Source: Paraclostridium ghonii (GTDB lineage: Bacteria; Bacillota; Clostridia; Peptostreptococcales; Peptostreptococcaceae). Taken from it: a DNA stretch of 64,000 nucleotides. The position numbers and the translations under genes were made by a program. Numbering within the stretch: position 1 is the first letter of the stretch; each line of letters opens with the position of its first letter. Of this stretch, positions 1 through 9,063 are shown piece after piece. The DNA is taken from NCBI RefSeq assembly GCF_030815085.1, contig NZ_JAUSWG010000007.1. The stretch is one strand, 5' to 3'. A model generated the notes under the pieces. It worked only from the letters and a program-made list of their open reading frames with translations. It was not told the origin of the DNA and did not search any database.

Positions 1-52
1 ATTCTCCTAATTATTTTGCTTTATTTAATAATAAACTAAAATAAAATAAAAA

Positions 53-79
53 AAAAGACTGTTTCCGATACAGTCTTTT
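53..79. terminator. Terminator-like hairpin at window edge
   Basis: AAAAGACTG and CAGTCTTTT form a 9-bp stem around a 9-nt loop. The long A-run on its left becomes a T-run on the minus strand, so it works best for leftward transcription, possibly the end of the transcript from the rhodopsin-like gene or of a gene outside the window. Confidence 0.65.
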
Positions 80-85
80 AAATGG

Positions 86-268
86 GTGGGTATTAGGTTT
101 AAAATACTATTTTATGGGGGGATAGTATTTTATCTAAAGGTTATAGTGGTGTCATTGGGAGAATGGACACCCTATTTAATAAATTTTATGTCATTCCTAT
201 TGATTTTTAGTTGTTTTTTGTCTAATCTTGTTGCCTATGTATACATAGTACTACATCTTTTTTTTTAA
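86..268 (+). CDS. Doubtful small hydrophobic ORF
   Basis: A 60-codon open frame starting with GTG directly after the hairpin at 53-79. The translation is strongly hydrophobic with two possible membrane segments (about residues 7-25 and 32-57). There is no convincing Shine-Dalgarno sequence before the GTG, and AT-rich intergenic DNA easily gives such frames. I recognise no family. It may be a small membrane peptide but is more likely chance. Confidence 0.2.
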   Translation: MGIRFKILFYGGIVFYLKVIVVSLGEWTPYLINFMSFLLIFSCFLSNLVAYVYIVLHLFF

Positions 269-350
269 TTCCATATTAAAAAAAAGATTTTTTATAAAAG
301 TTTTATTTTATGACAAATTAAAATTAAGCATTAAATTTAAATTATAATTT

Positions 351-1040
351 TTACTCTTTTTTGATTTTATTTATTTTTTTTAATCCATTTAACGTCAAAT
401 ATATAAATCCTAATTTATATACAGTAGGAATTATTATACATAAATAAATATAAAATTTATAACTGGCTATATTCAAAAGCCTAGGTCCTATTCCCCACAA
501 TGCAAGATACCCTATCCATATTGATGTAGTATATAGAGCCAGTGATTTATATAATCTATAAGCGTAACAACCTTGTAAACTTGCTATGTTTTCAAGTGGG
601 CCCCATATTATCCATAAGTTTATTATAAAAAATACACAGCTAATCAAAAGAGTTATTATATTTATAAATCCAGATGAATGGTTTGAAATTAAAAAACTCA
701 TTACCATTATTCCATATACAATAATTATCTTTATTGTAAGACTTTCATCTTTATGATCGTAATACATTCCAATTGAACCTAACATATCCAATAACACTGG
801 AGTTATTATTAACCAATCTAAATATATACTTATTAGATAAAAATTACTCCTTGGGTACATATTTAAAACAAAAACCTTAATTATATATAAACCTGTTGAT
901 AATAGTAAAACATAAAAACTTAAATTATAAAATTTTGTAGGTATATAGTCTATTTTTTTCTTCATGGATAATATCATTACTAGCCCTATTAGCATAAGAA
1001 ATATACATGCCCAATTTATAAATATAATTTCTTTAATCAT
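351..1040 (-). CDS. Microbial (type 1) rhodopsin-like seven-helix protein
   Basis: A 229-residue protein with seven hydrophobic segments (about 5-25, 37-59, 67-92, 103-120, 125-147, 163-186, 196-218), the size and layout of a type 1 rhodopsin. Helix 3 reads YLDWLIITPVLLD (73-85), matching the bacteriorhodopsin stretch around Asp85, Trp86, Thr90 and Pro91. Helix 6 has W175-x2-Y178-x3-W182-GIG, matching Trp182, Tyr185 and Trp189. Helix 7 has K209-L-G-F, matching the retinal lysine Lys216. Two normally fixed residues are replaced: the Arg82 position is Ile72, and the second counter-ion Asp212 is Pro205. The Thr89 position is Ile79, the Asp96 position is Met86, and an acid sits one residue earlier at D85. 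A proton pump of standard type is therefore unlikely; a sensor, an altered pump or a non-retinal relative is possible. The start has an AAAGGA ribosome-binding site. No carotenoid or retinal synthesis gene lies in the window. The family call rests on motif reading, not on a search. Confidence 0.75.
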   Translation of the reverse strand: MIKEIIFINWACIFLMLIGLVMILSMKKKIDYIPTKFYNLSFYVLLLSTGLYIIKVFVLNMYPRSNFYLISIYLDWLIITPVLLDMLGSIGMYYDHKDESLTIKIIIVYGIMVMSFLISNHSSGFINIITLLISCVFFIINLWIIWGPLENIASLQGCYAYRLYKSLALYTTSIWIGYLALWGIGPRLLNIASYKFYIYLCIIIPTVYKLGFIYLTLNGLKKINKIKKE

Positions 1041-1092
1041 ATTAATATCCTTTCATTTTTATTTATAATCCTATCTTTCCCAAATAAATAAA

Positions 1093-1137
1093 AAATAGAC
1101 TGATTATATATATTAAATATTAATAATCAGCCTATTT
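1093..1137 (-). terminator. Terminator of the pentapeptide-repeat gene
   Basis: AAATAG-A-CTGATTAT pairs with ATAATCAG-C-CTATTT just past the stop codon at 1141. On the minus strand it is followed by a T-rich tract. Confidence 0.8.
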
Positions 1138-1140
1138 CAC

Positions 1141-1779
1141 CTATTTTATTATTATTCCCATAAGTTTAGCTAATTCCAAAGCTTGTGCAACAGAAAATGC
1201 AGCTCCCTTTAAGTCACTTAACTTCACTTCACAACCTTCTATACTACAACTTGTAAAATCAACTCCTTTTAGCGATGTTCCACTAAATACACAACTGTTA
1301 AAATCTGAAGAGTTTAATATTAGTTTATTATTTTGAACCTCTTGAAAAACCGCATTTTGAAAATCTGAGTCTAAAATTGAAACCCCCTTAAATTTGGAAA
1401 ACGAAAAATTAGAATACCTTCCTAGACACTCTTTAAATTCAACGTCTTTTAAAATTGAAGCCTCAAATAATGTACCTGTTAACTTGCAATTTATAAACTT
1501 AGTTCTATAAATTCCACTATCGTCAAAGTTTATATTTGATATATTACAATTTTCAAATATTACATCAGTTATATCAATTTTTCTAAAATCACAATTTTCA
1601 AATTCTACATTTTTAAATATACAAGAGTTTAAACTAAGCCTAACTTCATAAATACCTGATATTGTAGTATTTTCAATTATTTTATTCTCTAAATATTCTT
1701 CTTCAAAAATCTCATCAATTACATTTATTGATTTAACTAAATCATTACTTATCTTTGGTTCTTGTATTTTATTTTTCAT
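1141..1779 (-). CDS. Pentapeptide-repeat protein
   Basis: A 212-residue protein. From about residue 36 to 195 it is built of A(D/N)LxX-type five-residue repeats with Phe or Ile at the central position (for example CDFRK, VIFEN, SNFSF, SDFNS, VDFTS). Such repeats fold as a right-handed quadrilateral beta helix. An acidic 35-residue leader precedes them and a hydrophobic tail (AQALELAKLMGIIIK) follows. Family members include Qnr and McbG, which mimic DNA and protect gyrase, but many chromosomal members have no known role. The length is near that of chromosomal Qnr-like proteins. Resistance cannot be claimed from the sequence. An AAAGGAG site precedes the ATG, and the gene has its own terminator. 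Confidence 0.85.
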   Translation of the reverse strand: MKNKIQEPKISNDLVKSINVIDEIFEEEYLENKIIENTTISGIYEVRLSLNSCIFKNVEFENCDFRKIDITDVIFENCNISNINFDDSGIYRTKFINCKLTGTLFEASILKDVEFKECLGRYSNFSFSKFKGVSILDSDFQNAVFQEVQNNKLILNSSDFNSCVFSGTSLKGVDFTSCSIEGCEVKLSDLKGAAFSVAQALELAKLMGIIIK

Positions 1780-1838
1780 ACCTAAAACTCCTTTGTGTCT
1801 TTATATGACTTTTATTTATCTTATTTATGAGTTTCAGT

Positions 1839-3170
1839 TTACTTTCCATATCCATACACAGTTTTATATTTATATATAAATGTTATTGAAATTATAATAG
1901 ATAGAGATTCTGCTATAGGCACAGATAACCATACCCCATTTACACCTAAAAATCTCGGTAAAATTAATATACCGGATATTATAAATACAAAAGTTCTTAA
2001 AAATGATATATATGCTGATATTTTTCCATTTGAAAACGCTGTAAACATAGCTGATGAAAAAATATTTACACCTGTTACTAAAAAACTTAGTGAAAATATC
2101 AAGAATCCTTTATATCCTATATCAAATACACTTGTCCCCCTAGGCGAAAAAATTCCTACTATATTTGGCGCAAATAATATAGATATTATAAATAATACAA
2201 CTGAACTCACCGATATAAATCTTATACTATACTTAATTATTTTTTTAAGCTCTAATTTATTATCATTACCATAATTATAACTTATAATTGGCGCTACACC
2301 AGAAGAAAATCCTATATATGCAGATGTTATTAAAAATTGACCATATAAAACTATTGTTATAGCTGCTACTCCATCTGATCCTAATAAGTTCATCATAGCT
2401 AAATTAAATAGCATAGTAGTTACTCCAGTTGAAAGATTTGTTACCATCTCTGAAGCCCCATTAGAGCAAGTCTTTAATATTACATTTAAATCAAATTTAG
2501 GCTTTACAAAATAAAGAATAGATTTTTTTTGCATAAAATATAAAGTCCCAAGTACCGCTGGTATTAAATTACCCATTCCAGTTGCAATAGCTGCACCTGA
2601 TATACCCATGTTCATAGGAACTATAAATATATAGTCTAAAATCATATTAGTAAGACCACCTATTATAGTTAAAATTAAACCTATTTTCGGCTTTCCTGCC
2701 GTTATAGTTAGATACTGAAATAATAAATTAACTATAAATGATGGTAAAAATATAAGAAGAGCTAAAAAATAGTCTAAACAATAGTTATATAAACTTTCTG
2801 TTGATCCCATTATATATAGTATTTGCTTGGAAAATATGAAACCTATTAAAGCTATTAATACCCCTAAAATAAGACCTATTAATAAAATCAAAGTAAAATT
2901 TTCTTTGGCCTCTTTACTTTTATTTTCTCCTAATTTTTTAGCTATAACTGCACTTCCGCCTGTTGCTAACATTACAGCAACAGCTATTACTATGTTTATA
3001 AACGGATATACTATGTTAACTGCAGATAAAGCATCTGTATTTACAAATCTAGATACAAATACGCCATCAACAATTGTATATAAAGATATAAACACCAACA
3101 TGACTATGGATGGTACAGTAAACTTTATAAGTGATGTAAAACTAAAACTTTGTGCTAATGAATTTTTCAT
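1839..3170 (-). CDS. MATE-family multidrug/Na+ antiporter (MepA-like)
   Basis: A polytopic membrane protein of 443 residues with about twelve hydrophobic segments in two six-helix halves, typical of MATE exporters that expel cationic compounds in exchange for Na+ or H+. Family features include the first-helix region DGVFVSRFVNTDALSAVNIVYP, split here by its DG and N-A motifs, and the second-half signature GxxPIISYNYG. The open frame extends 9 codons upstream, but a perfect AAGGAGGG lies inside that extension 5 nt before the ATG at 3170, so that ATG is taken as the start. It resembles the MepA/DinF branch more than NorM. The substrate is unknown. It is unrelated in sequence detail to the second MATE gene at 10825. 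Confidence 0.9.
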   Translation of the reverse strand: MKNSLAQSFSFTSLIKFTVPSIVMLVFISLYTIVDGVFVSRFVNTDALSAVNIVYPFINIVIAVAVMLATGGSAVIAKKLGENKSKEAKENFTLILLIGLILGVLIALIGFIFSKQILYIMGSTESLYNYCLDYFLALLIFLPSFIVNLLFQYLTITAGKPKIGLILTIIGGLTNMILDYIFIVPMNMGISGAAIATGMGNLIPAVLGTLYFMQKKSILYFVKPKFDLNVILKTCSNGASEMVTNLSTGVTTMLFNLAMMNLLGSDGVAAITIVLYGQFLITSAYIGFSSGVAPIISYNYGNDNKLELKKIIKYSIRFISVSSVVLFIISILFAPNIVGIFSPRGTSVFDIGYKGFLIFSLSFLVTGVNIFSSAMFTAFSNGKISAYISFLRTFVFIISGILILPRFLGVNGVWLSVPIAESLSIIISITFIYKYKTVYGYGK

Positions 3171-3293
3171 GTAACCCTCCTTAAAATGCGCTCTCATAAT
3201 AATATAAAGTATATAGTTACTCCACAGTCAAGTAGTATTTTAAATTTTATTAAAATTTAATTTATTTTTATTTTATATATATATTAAATTTAT

Positions 3294-3959
3294 CTACATT
3301 TTTATAGTTCCATCTACTATGTTAATTATTCTATCAGCTTTTTTTGCTATATTTATATCATGTGTTATAACTATTAAAGTCTGTTTAAATTTCCTAATGG
3401 ATTTTTTTAATAAATCCATTACTTCGTCTGTTATTTTACTATCTAAGTTTCCTGTTGGCTCATCTGCAAGAATTATACTTGGTTTTGTTGATAGTGCCCT
3501 TCCTATTGCAACCCTTTGTTGTTGTCCTCCTGATAGTTGGCTAGGAAGATGTTTTTTTCTTTCTTTAAGTCCTAATACATCTATTAATTCACTTATATAT
3601 ATTTCATCTATATCATCGTTTCCTAACATTAATGGAAGTTCTATATTTTCTTCTACATTTAATACAGGAATTAAATTGTATTGTTGAAATACAAACCCCA
3701 CTTCTTTTCTTCTATATTCTGCTAGTTCCATATCTTTTAACTTACTAATATCTTTTCCATTTACTTTTATACTTCCACTACTTATCTTCTCAAGCCCTCC
3801 TAGCAAGTGAAGAAGTGTACTTTTACCACTTCCACTAGGCCCTATTATTGCAACAAATTCTCCCTTTTCTATATTTATATTAACATTATTTAATGCGTTT
3901 ACTTTACTCTCTTTATTCCCATAAGTTTTTGATAAATTTATAGTTTCTAAAATTGACAT
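3294..3959 (-). CDS. ABC exporter ATP-binding protein (MacB/LolD type)
   Basis: A 221-residue nucleotide-binding subunit. Walker A is GPSGSGKST, the Q-loop lies in FVFQQYNLIP, the ABC signature is LSGGQQQR, Walker B is IILADEPTGNLD and the switch histidine is in VITHD. The ADEPTGNLDS wording is typical of the family paired with FtsX-domain permeases, such as MacB, LolD and BceA. GGGAGGA lies inside a longer open frame, so the ATG at 3959 is chosen. It is translated 20 nt after the permease gene and must form one complex with it. The facing two-component system at 6784-9013 suggests induction by an envelope-acting compound. Confidence 0.95.
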   Translation of the reverse strand: MSILETINLSKTYGNKESKVNALNNVNINIEKGEFVAIIGPSGSGKSTLLHLLGGLEKISSGSIKVNGKDISKLKDMELAEYRRKEVGFVFQQYNLIPVLNVEENIELPLMLGNDDIDEIYISELIDVLGLKERKKHLPSQLSGGQQQRVAIGRALSTKPSIILADEPTGNLDSKITDEVMDLLKKSIRKFKQTLIVITHDINIAKKADRIINIVDGTIKM

Positions 3960-3979
3960 ATTAAATCCTCCCAATATCC

Positions 3980-6568
3980 TTATTCATTTATATTTATCAT
4001 TTCAACAACACTTACTTTTTCTAATTTTTTAGCAGGTAAGTAAGTTGCAAGTACTCCAATTAATGCATTTATTACTATTATCGATATATAATCTATATAT
4101 CTTATACTAAATTCAATCCCAAACTTCGATACTCCAAACGAGTCATATGTTGTTTTATTTAGAATTAAAGATACAAATATAATTATTAAACTAGATATTG
4201 CTGTATATATAATCCCTTCAAATATTATCATTTTTCTAAAGTCTTTATTATTAAGTCCTACTGCTCTTAACATTCCAAATTCATTAGTTCTATCTACTAT
4301 GCTTTGGCTTATATTATTTACTACATTCACAACTGCAATTACAAATAGCACTACTACTATAGCAGCATTAAAAACTCTAGATTTTTCATACATTGCATCA
4401 GAATTTCTCTTTTCTTCAATTATATTTCTAGCCATAGCCCCTTTAACTTTTATAGTAGTTTTTAGTATTTCATCATAAACCTTTGTGTCATTTGCACCAT
4501 CTTTTAAATTTATATTTATAGATTGGTAAGCTTTACTATTTGTTGTTTTAGAAAATGTATCTTCGCTTACTATTACATCTACGCACTGGTCACTTGTGTA
4601 TGTATCTTCTGCCATAAATGGATAGCTAACTACTGCTCCTACCTTAAATTCTCTTTCTATGTATTTCCCATCAGTGTCTTCTAATCTGTAAAACTCTATA
4701 GGTCTTTTCCCATCTTCTCTAAATTTAACTTTAACAGTATCTCCTACCTTTATATTTGCAACAGGCTTACCGTTATCAACGCAGTTATATATTACTCCTC
4801 CATCAAATTTTTCTTCAGTAACCATAGGTACATAAACTACTGCTAAATCTTCTTTTTTCATTTTTTCAATATCTATGTTTCCTTGTACTAAATAATTATT
4901 TAATTCTTTTAAAGCTTGTTCATCATAGCCTCTAAGGTTTTGTTTTAATATCAATTCATCATTCATTTTATCTTTTACAAGATATCCTTTAAAAAGATTA
5001 CTTCCTCTAGAAGATTTATTTATAGAGTCAAAATAGCCTTCATTAGCTATATCTCCTTTATTTATAACCATTCTTCCATTCATTATTTGAGATTTTACTA
5101 CTTCTTTTACCCTATCTATATTTTCAATTTGTTTTATATCTTTTTTGCTTAAACCGTCTTTTTGATTTTCACTTCCATAGACATCAATTTTCATATCAGA
5201 ATTATTATAAAGTTCTCTATCTGTAGTAAAGTCATCTGATTGAGACAAATGTGAACGATAGTTTGAGTTTATAAATAAAATTCCGCATATACTCATAGAT
5301 AAAACTATCATTATAAATCGTTTTTTATTTCTTAATATGTTTTTAAAAGATATAGCTTTATATGTTTTCATATATTTACTTAAATCTTTGACACTTACTC
5401 TATTTCTTTTTATGCTATTTTCTTTTCTGTTACCTTTTATAGAGTCTATAATAGATAACTTATTTATCTTTCGATATATAAAAAGTGATATTAAAAGTAA
5501 TATTAAAACCATAAATAATATAGCTAGTATTATTTCAAATACGGGGTACACCATATGTGAGTTTATAATTTTTCCATCTAAAGCTATACTTGTTTTTAAT
5601 TCACTCGATTTTTTATAGGCTATCAAAGATGCTCCTAATCCTCCTAAAAGCCCTATAGGCATACCTATAATACCTAAAGTCATTAATTCATTTAATATCA
5701 ACTTAAGTACCTTTAAATTTCTAGCTCCTATTGCCCTTAATACTCCATATTCTCTAAATCTTTTATACATAGATATATTAAAAATACTGTATATAACTAT
5801 TCCGCATATTAAACTTATAACTAATACACTCAATATATTATCTAAACTAATATTGTTTGCATCATTTGAAATTGATATAAAGTCTTCTTGAATCCCTATA
5901 TTGTCTTTATTTATATTAGCTTTTTTTGCAAGTTCTAAAGAATAATCCTGTATATCTATTTTCTCATTAAAAGCTACTCCAACTTCTAAATGTTCACTTC
6001 CCTTTTGAAGAGGTAAGTACATTTGCATTTTAGCTACTTGCTTTTCAGTAGGTCTATCTTTTATAATTCCTACTAATTTAAATTCCTCATCTTTTACATT
6101 TTTGTTTATGTCTTCAACATTAAGCTTTATATTTTGATTTAATGTAGGCTGTATTCCTAAGTTTTTTAAAACCCATTCTTCAGCTACTATTTCATTTTTT
6201 TCTTTTGGGAGCCTTCCTTTTTCAATCTTTGAATTTGATATTATATAATCCTCATTACAATTTATCATTATTACAGATTGCTTTTCTTTATCTGTTGTAA
6301 TTCCATGAAAATTAAAAGCACCTACATTTTCTACATCACTAGACTTTTCAATTTTTTCTAACTGATTATAATCTAAGTCTTTGAATGTTGTATGATATAT
6401 TCCCTTATTGTATTTCATCGTTTGTAATTCATTCATTTTTTCTGTTTTTGTTAAAGTTAATACTCCAACTATCATACCTACTGATAAAATTATACTTAGT
6501 ATAATTGCAAATGACCTAGCCTTATAGGCTTTCATATATCGAACTCCTAAGTTTAAATTTTTTTCCAT
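3980..6568 (-). CDS. ABC exporter permease with two FtsX domains
   Basis: An 862-residue permease. There is an N-terminal membrane helix (about 14-35), a large extracytoplasmic domain, three helices around 240-365, a second helix near 415-435, a second extracytoplasmic domain, and three closing helices around 730-850. Both helix clusters carry the FtsX hallmark (RFREYGVLRAIGA near 270 and NEFGMLRAVGL near 765). The duplicated FtsX layout is seen in permeases that export peptides or lipids or that sense antimicrobial peptides. It is the first gene of the exporter operon, and its ribosome-binding site is AAAGGGG. The substrate is unknown. The divergent regulator pair supports a stress-response role. 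Confidence 0.93.
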   Translation of the reverse strand: MEKNLNLGVRYMKAYKARSFAIILSIILSVGMIVGVLTLTKTEKMNELQTMKYNKGIYHTTFKDLDYNQLEKIEKSSDVENVGAFNFHGITTDKEKQSVIMINCNEDYIISNSKIEKGRLPKEKNEIVAEEWVLKNLGIQPTLNQNIKLNVEDINKNVKDEEFKLVGIIKDRPTEKQVAKMQMYLPLQKGSEHLEVGVAFNEKIDIQDYSLELAKKANINKDNIGIQEDFISISNDANNISLDNILSVLVISLICGIVIYSIFNISMYKRFREYGVLRAIGARNLKVLKLILNELMTLGIIGMPIGLLGGLGASLIAYKKSSELKTSIALDGKIINSHMVYPVFEIILAILFMVLILLLISLFIYRKINKLSIIDSIKGNRKENSIKRNRVSVKDLSKYMKTYKAISFKNILRNKKRFIMIVLSMSICGILFINSNYRSHLSQSDDFTTDRELYNNSDMKIDVYGSENQKDGLSKKDIKQIENIDRVKEVVKSQIMNGRMVINKGDIANEGYFDSINKSSRGSNLFKGYLVKDKMNDELILKQNLRGYDEQALKELNNYLVQGNIDIEKMKKEDLAVVYVPMVTEEKFDGGVIYNCVDNGKPVANIKVGDTVKVKFREDGKRPIEFYRLEDTDGKYIEREFKVGAVVSYPFMAEDTYTSDQCVDVIVSEDTFSKTTNSKAYQSININLKDGANDTKVYDEILKTTIKVKGAMARNIIEEKRNSDAMYEKSRVFNAAIVVVLFVIAVVNVVNNISQSIVDRTNEFGMLRAVGLNNKDFRKMIIFEGIIYTAISSLIIIFVSLILNKTTYDSFGVSKFGIEFSIRYIDYISIIVINALIGVLATYLPAKKLEKVSVVEMININE

Positions 6569-6783
6569 AATTCTTCCCCTTTCTTTTAACTAGTTTCTTG
6601 CCACAAAAGAATTTTACATTAAACTTTTTCATAAAAATAGAAATTTAGATTCATTGTACAAATTTCGTTATTTAATTGTAGTAATTAAGACTTTTCGTAA
6701 TAAATTCTTAATAATTTAATCTTGTGTTTATAGATTTAATGCATAAAACTCTATGTTATAATACTTCTGAAGGAGTGATTTTT

Positions 6784-7503
6784 ATGGGTGAGAATATATT
6801 AATAGTTGATGATGATAAAGAAATAGTCGATGCTATCGAATTTTATCTAAAACCAGAGGGGTTTAATATTTTAAAAGCTTATGATGGATTAGAAGCTATT
6901 GAAAATCTAATAGATAATAATATAGATTTAGTTATTATGGATGTTATGATGCCAAATATGGATGGACTTAAAACAACGCTTAAAATTAGAGAAAATAATA
7001 ATATCCCTATAATACTTTTATCTGCTAAAGATCAAGACATGGATAAGATTTTAGGTTTAAATATGGGGGCTGATGATTATATCACTAAACCTTTTAATCC
7101 ATTAGAACTTATAGCTCGCGTCAAATCTCAACTTAGAAGATTTATCAATTTAAATAAAATGAGTAAAAATATTAAGATTAATGAAAGCACTAATTCTTTA
7201 CTTAATAGTGGAGGACTTTGCCTTAATAAAGATACAAAGGTTGTTACTTTGGATGGGGAGAATGTTAAGGTTACGCCTATTGAGTTTAAGATTTTAGAGT
7301 TTTTGCTTAGAAATAAAGGTATTGTATTTTCTTCTAAAGATATTTATGAGCATGTTTGGGATGAAATAGCTTATAATTGTGAAAAAACTGTAGCTGTCCA
7401 TATTAGAAGGATTAGAGAAAAAATAGAAGTTAATTCAAAAGATCCAAAATATTTAAAGGTGGTGTGGGGAATTGGTTATAAAATCGAAAAAATTATTTAT
7501 TAA
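6784..7503 (+). CDS. OmpR/PhoB-family response regulator
   Basis: A 239-residue regulator. The receiver domain (1-120) has the acidic pocket DDD at 9-11, phospho-acceptor D53 in IMDVMMP, a Ser in LLSAKD and Lys in TKPFNP. A winged-helix DNA-binding domain (about 135-238) ends VHIRRIREKIE...YLKVVWGIGYKIEK. The open frame extends 20 codons upstream, but GGAG lies 8 nt before the ATG at 6784, which fits the receiver fold exactly. The coding end overlaps the kinase gene by 32 nt, so the two are translationally coupled. It probably controls the divergent ABC exporter (215 bp between the start codons). A weak promoter with TATAAT at 6757-6762 precedes it. Confidence 0.95.
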   Translation: MGENILIVDDDKEIVDAIEFYLKPEGFNILKAYDGLEAIENLIDNNIDLVIMDVMMPNMDGLKTTLKIRENNNIPIILLSAKDQDMDKILGLNMGADDYITKPFNPLELIARVKSQLRRFINLNKMSKNIKINESTNSLLNSGGLCLNKDTKVVTLDGENVKVTPIEFKILEFLLRNKGIVFSSKDIYEHVWDEIAYNCEKTVAVHIRRIREKIEVNSKDPKYLKVVWGIGYKIEKIIY

Positions 7504-9013
7504 TAATCCACTTTTAAAGTTTTTATCACTATGTATGCTTTCTATATCTTTATCAACATTATTTGAATCATATTTATATATTAATAGAATACATGAACTT
7601 TCATGGTATCAAAAATACTTAGTTATTTTTATGTTAATTACCACATTAATTTTTTCAATTATTTTTTTATTTAATAGAAAATCTAAAATTAATTTTTTGC
7701 ACTCATTTATTAGGCTTATAGATATGTGTGCTGTTGTTGAAGTTTTAGCAATTATTATATTATTTTTTTATGTAACTAGAAGTTATATTGTACTTTTTTC
7801 ATTTAGACATTTTCCATTTGATGCAATTATAAACGATGTAATAATTTTATGGAGTATTTATATTACATTACTTGATATTTATTATAGTAAAAACAATCTA
7901 AAATCTAGGTTTATTACTATTAAAATATTAGAAAGTTTTCTTTCTAAAAGTAATAAAAACACACTAAATAAAAAAATTTCTTTTATATTTAGTGTATTTT
8001 TATTAATACAATTTATATTCACTTATATATCAATGCTTTTATTTTGGTTTCGTCCTCTAGATGCATTAATTAAAACTGCTCATCTAGTTTTACCTTGTTT
8101 AGTGTGCTATGCTTATATTTATAAAAAATTTGAAGAAAAAGTTGATTATGTAGAATATATACAGAGAAATATTAAGGATATAGAAAAAGGTAACTTAGAA
8201 CATGAACTCGATGTTATAGGTAACGATGAATTAGCTTATATTGCAAATAGTATCAACAATATAAGTGATGGATTAGATAAATCACTTGAGATTCAACTTA
8301 AAAACGAAAGAATGAAAACAGAACTTATAACTAATGTTAGTCATGATTTAAAAACTCCATTAACCTCAATAATTAGTTATATAGATATTTTAAAAAATAA
8401 TAAACTAGATGAACAAACTACAAAAACATACTTAAACATACTTGATAAAAAAGCTTCTAAACTTAAAACTTTGGTTGAAGATATATTCGAAGCCTCTAAG
8501 ATAAGTAGCGGCGATATAGAGCTTAATTTTGAAAAAACCGATATAAAAGAACTGTTAATCCAAAGCGTTGTAGAGCTTGATGATAAAATTGAAGGTTCTA
8601 ATCTTGATTTTATCATCAATGCTCCTGATAATCCAGTTTTTAGTAATATAGATGGAAAAAGAATGTTTAGGGTATTTGACAATCTCATTACTAATATAAC
8701 AAAATACTCTTTGCCAAATACAAGAGTTTATATTGATATTTGTGTTAATTATGGATATGTATTTATTACTATGAAAAATATATCTAATCATAAATTAAAT
8801 ATACCTCCTGATGAACTGCTTGAAAGGTTTGTTCGTGGAGATATTTCAAGAAATACTAGTGGAAGTGGTCTCGGACTTTCAATTGCTAAGAATTTAGTAC
8901 AAATGCAAGATGGAATTCTTGAAATAGATATTGATGGAGATTTATTTAAAGTTGTATTAAAATTTGAATTACTTAGTGATAATGTTGAGCTTGAAGAATG
9001 TATCAATATATAA
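7472..9013 (+). CDS. Membrane sensor histidine kinase
   Basis: A 513-residue kinase. About six membrane helices fill residues 15-217, followed by a HAMP-like linker (220-270), an H-box with H291 in NVSHDLKTPLTS, and an ATP-binding domain with an N-box (NLITNITKYS) and a G-box GSGLGLSIAKN. The multi-helix sensor region has no large outside loop, so it may sense within the membrane or through its transporter partner. It starts with TTG at 7472 inside the regulator gene, preceded by an AAGGTGG site, an arrangement that couples its translation. A strong terminator follows. Confidence 0.92.
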   Translation: MVIKSKKLFINNPLLKFLSLCMLSISLSTLFESYLYINRIHELSWYQKYLVIFMLITTLIFSIIFLFNRKSKINFLHSFIRLIDMCAVVEVLAIIILFFYVTRSYIVLFSFRHFPFDAIINDVIILWSIYITLLDIYYSKNNLKSRFITIKILESFLSKSNKNTLNKKISFIFSVFLLIQFIFTYISMLLFWFRPLDALIKTAHLVLPCLVCYAYIYKKFEEKVDYVEYIQRNIKDIEKGNLEHELDVIGNDELAYIANSINNISDGLDKSLEIQLKNERMKTELITNVSHDLKTPLTSIISYIDILKNNKLDEQTTKTYLNILDKKASKLKTLVEDIFEASKISSGDIELNFEKTDIKELLIQSVVELDDKIEGSNLDFIINAPDNPVFSNIDGKRMFRVFDNLITNITKYSLPNTRVYIDICVNYGYVFITMKNISNHKLNIPPDELLERFVRGDISRNTSGSGLGLSIAKNLVQMQDGILEIDIDGDLFKVVLKFELLSDNVELEECINI

Positions 9014-9016
9014 AAA

Positions 9017-9060
9017 TAAAAGCTGTGTAAAATTTCATTAAAATTTTACATAGCTTTTTT
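9017..9060. terminator. Bidirectional terminator after the histidine kinase
   Basis: AAAAGCT-TGTAAAAT pairs with ATTTTACA-AGCTTTT, with T-runs on both sides. It serves the kinase gene (plus) and the remains of the second kinase (minus). Confidence 0.85.
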
Positions 9061-9063
9061 ATT

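Noticed and set aside
351..1040. Heliorhodopsin as identity of the seven-helix protein
   Set aside because: Helix 3 and helix 6 motifs follow the type 1 bacteriorhodopsin wording (DWxxxTP, WxxYxxxW), not the heliorhodopsin pattern; a type 1-like call fits better.
2827..3174. Plus-strand open frame of 115 codons inside the first MATE gene
   Set aside because: It lies antisense to a well-supported transporter, has no ribosome-binding site, and its composition mirrors the membrane codons of the other strand.
3171..3197. Longer N-termini for several genes (first MATE, ABC ATPase, era, rpsU, hrcA, dnaJ, HAD, NusG-II, MBL)
   Set aside because: In each case a strong Shine-Dalgarno sequence lies inside the longer frame and the family start agrees with the inner codon.
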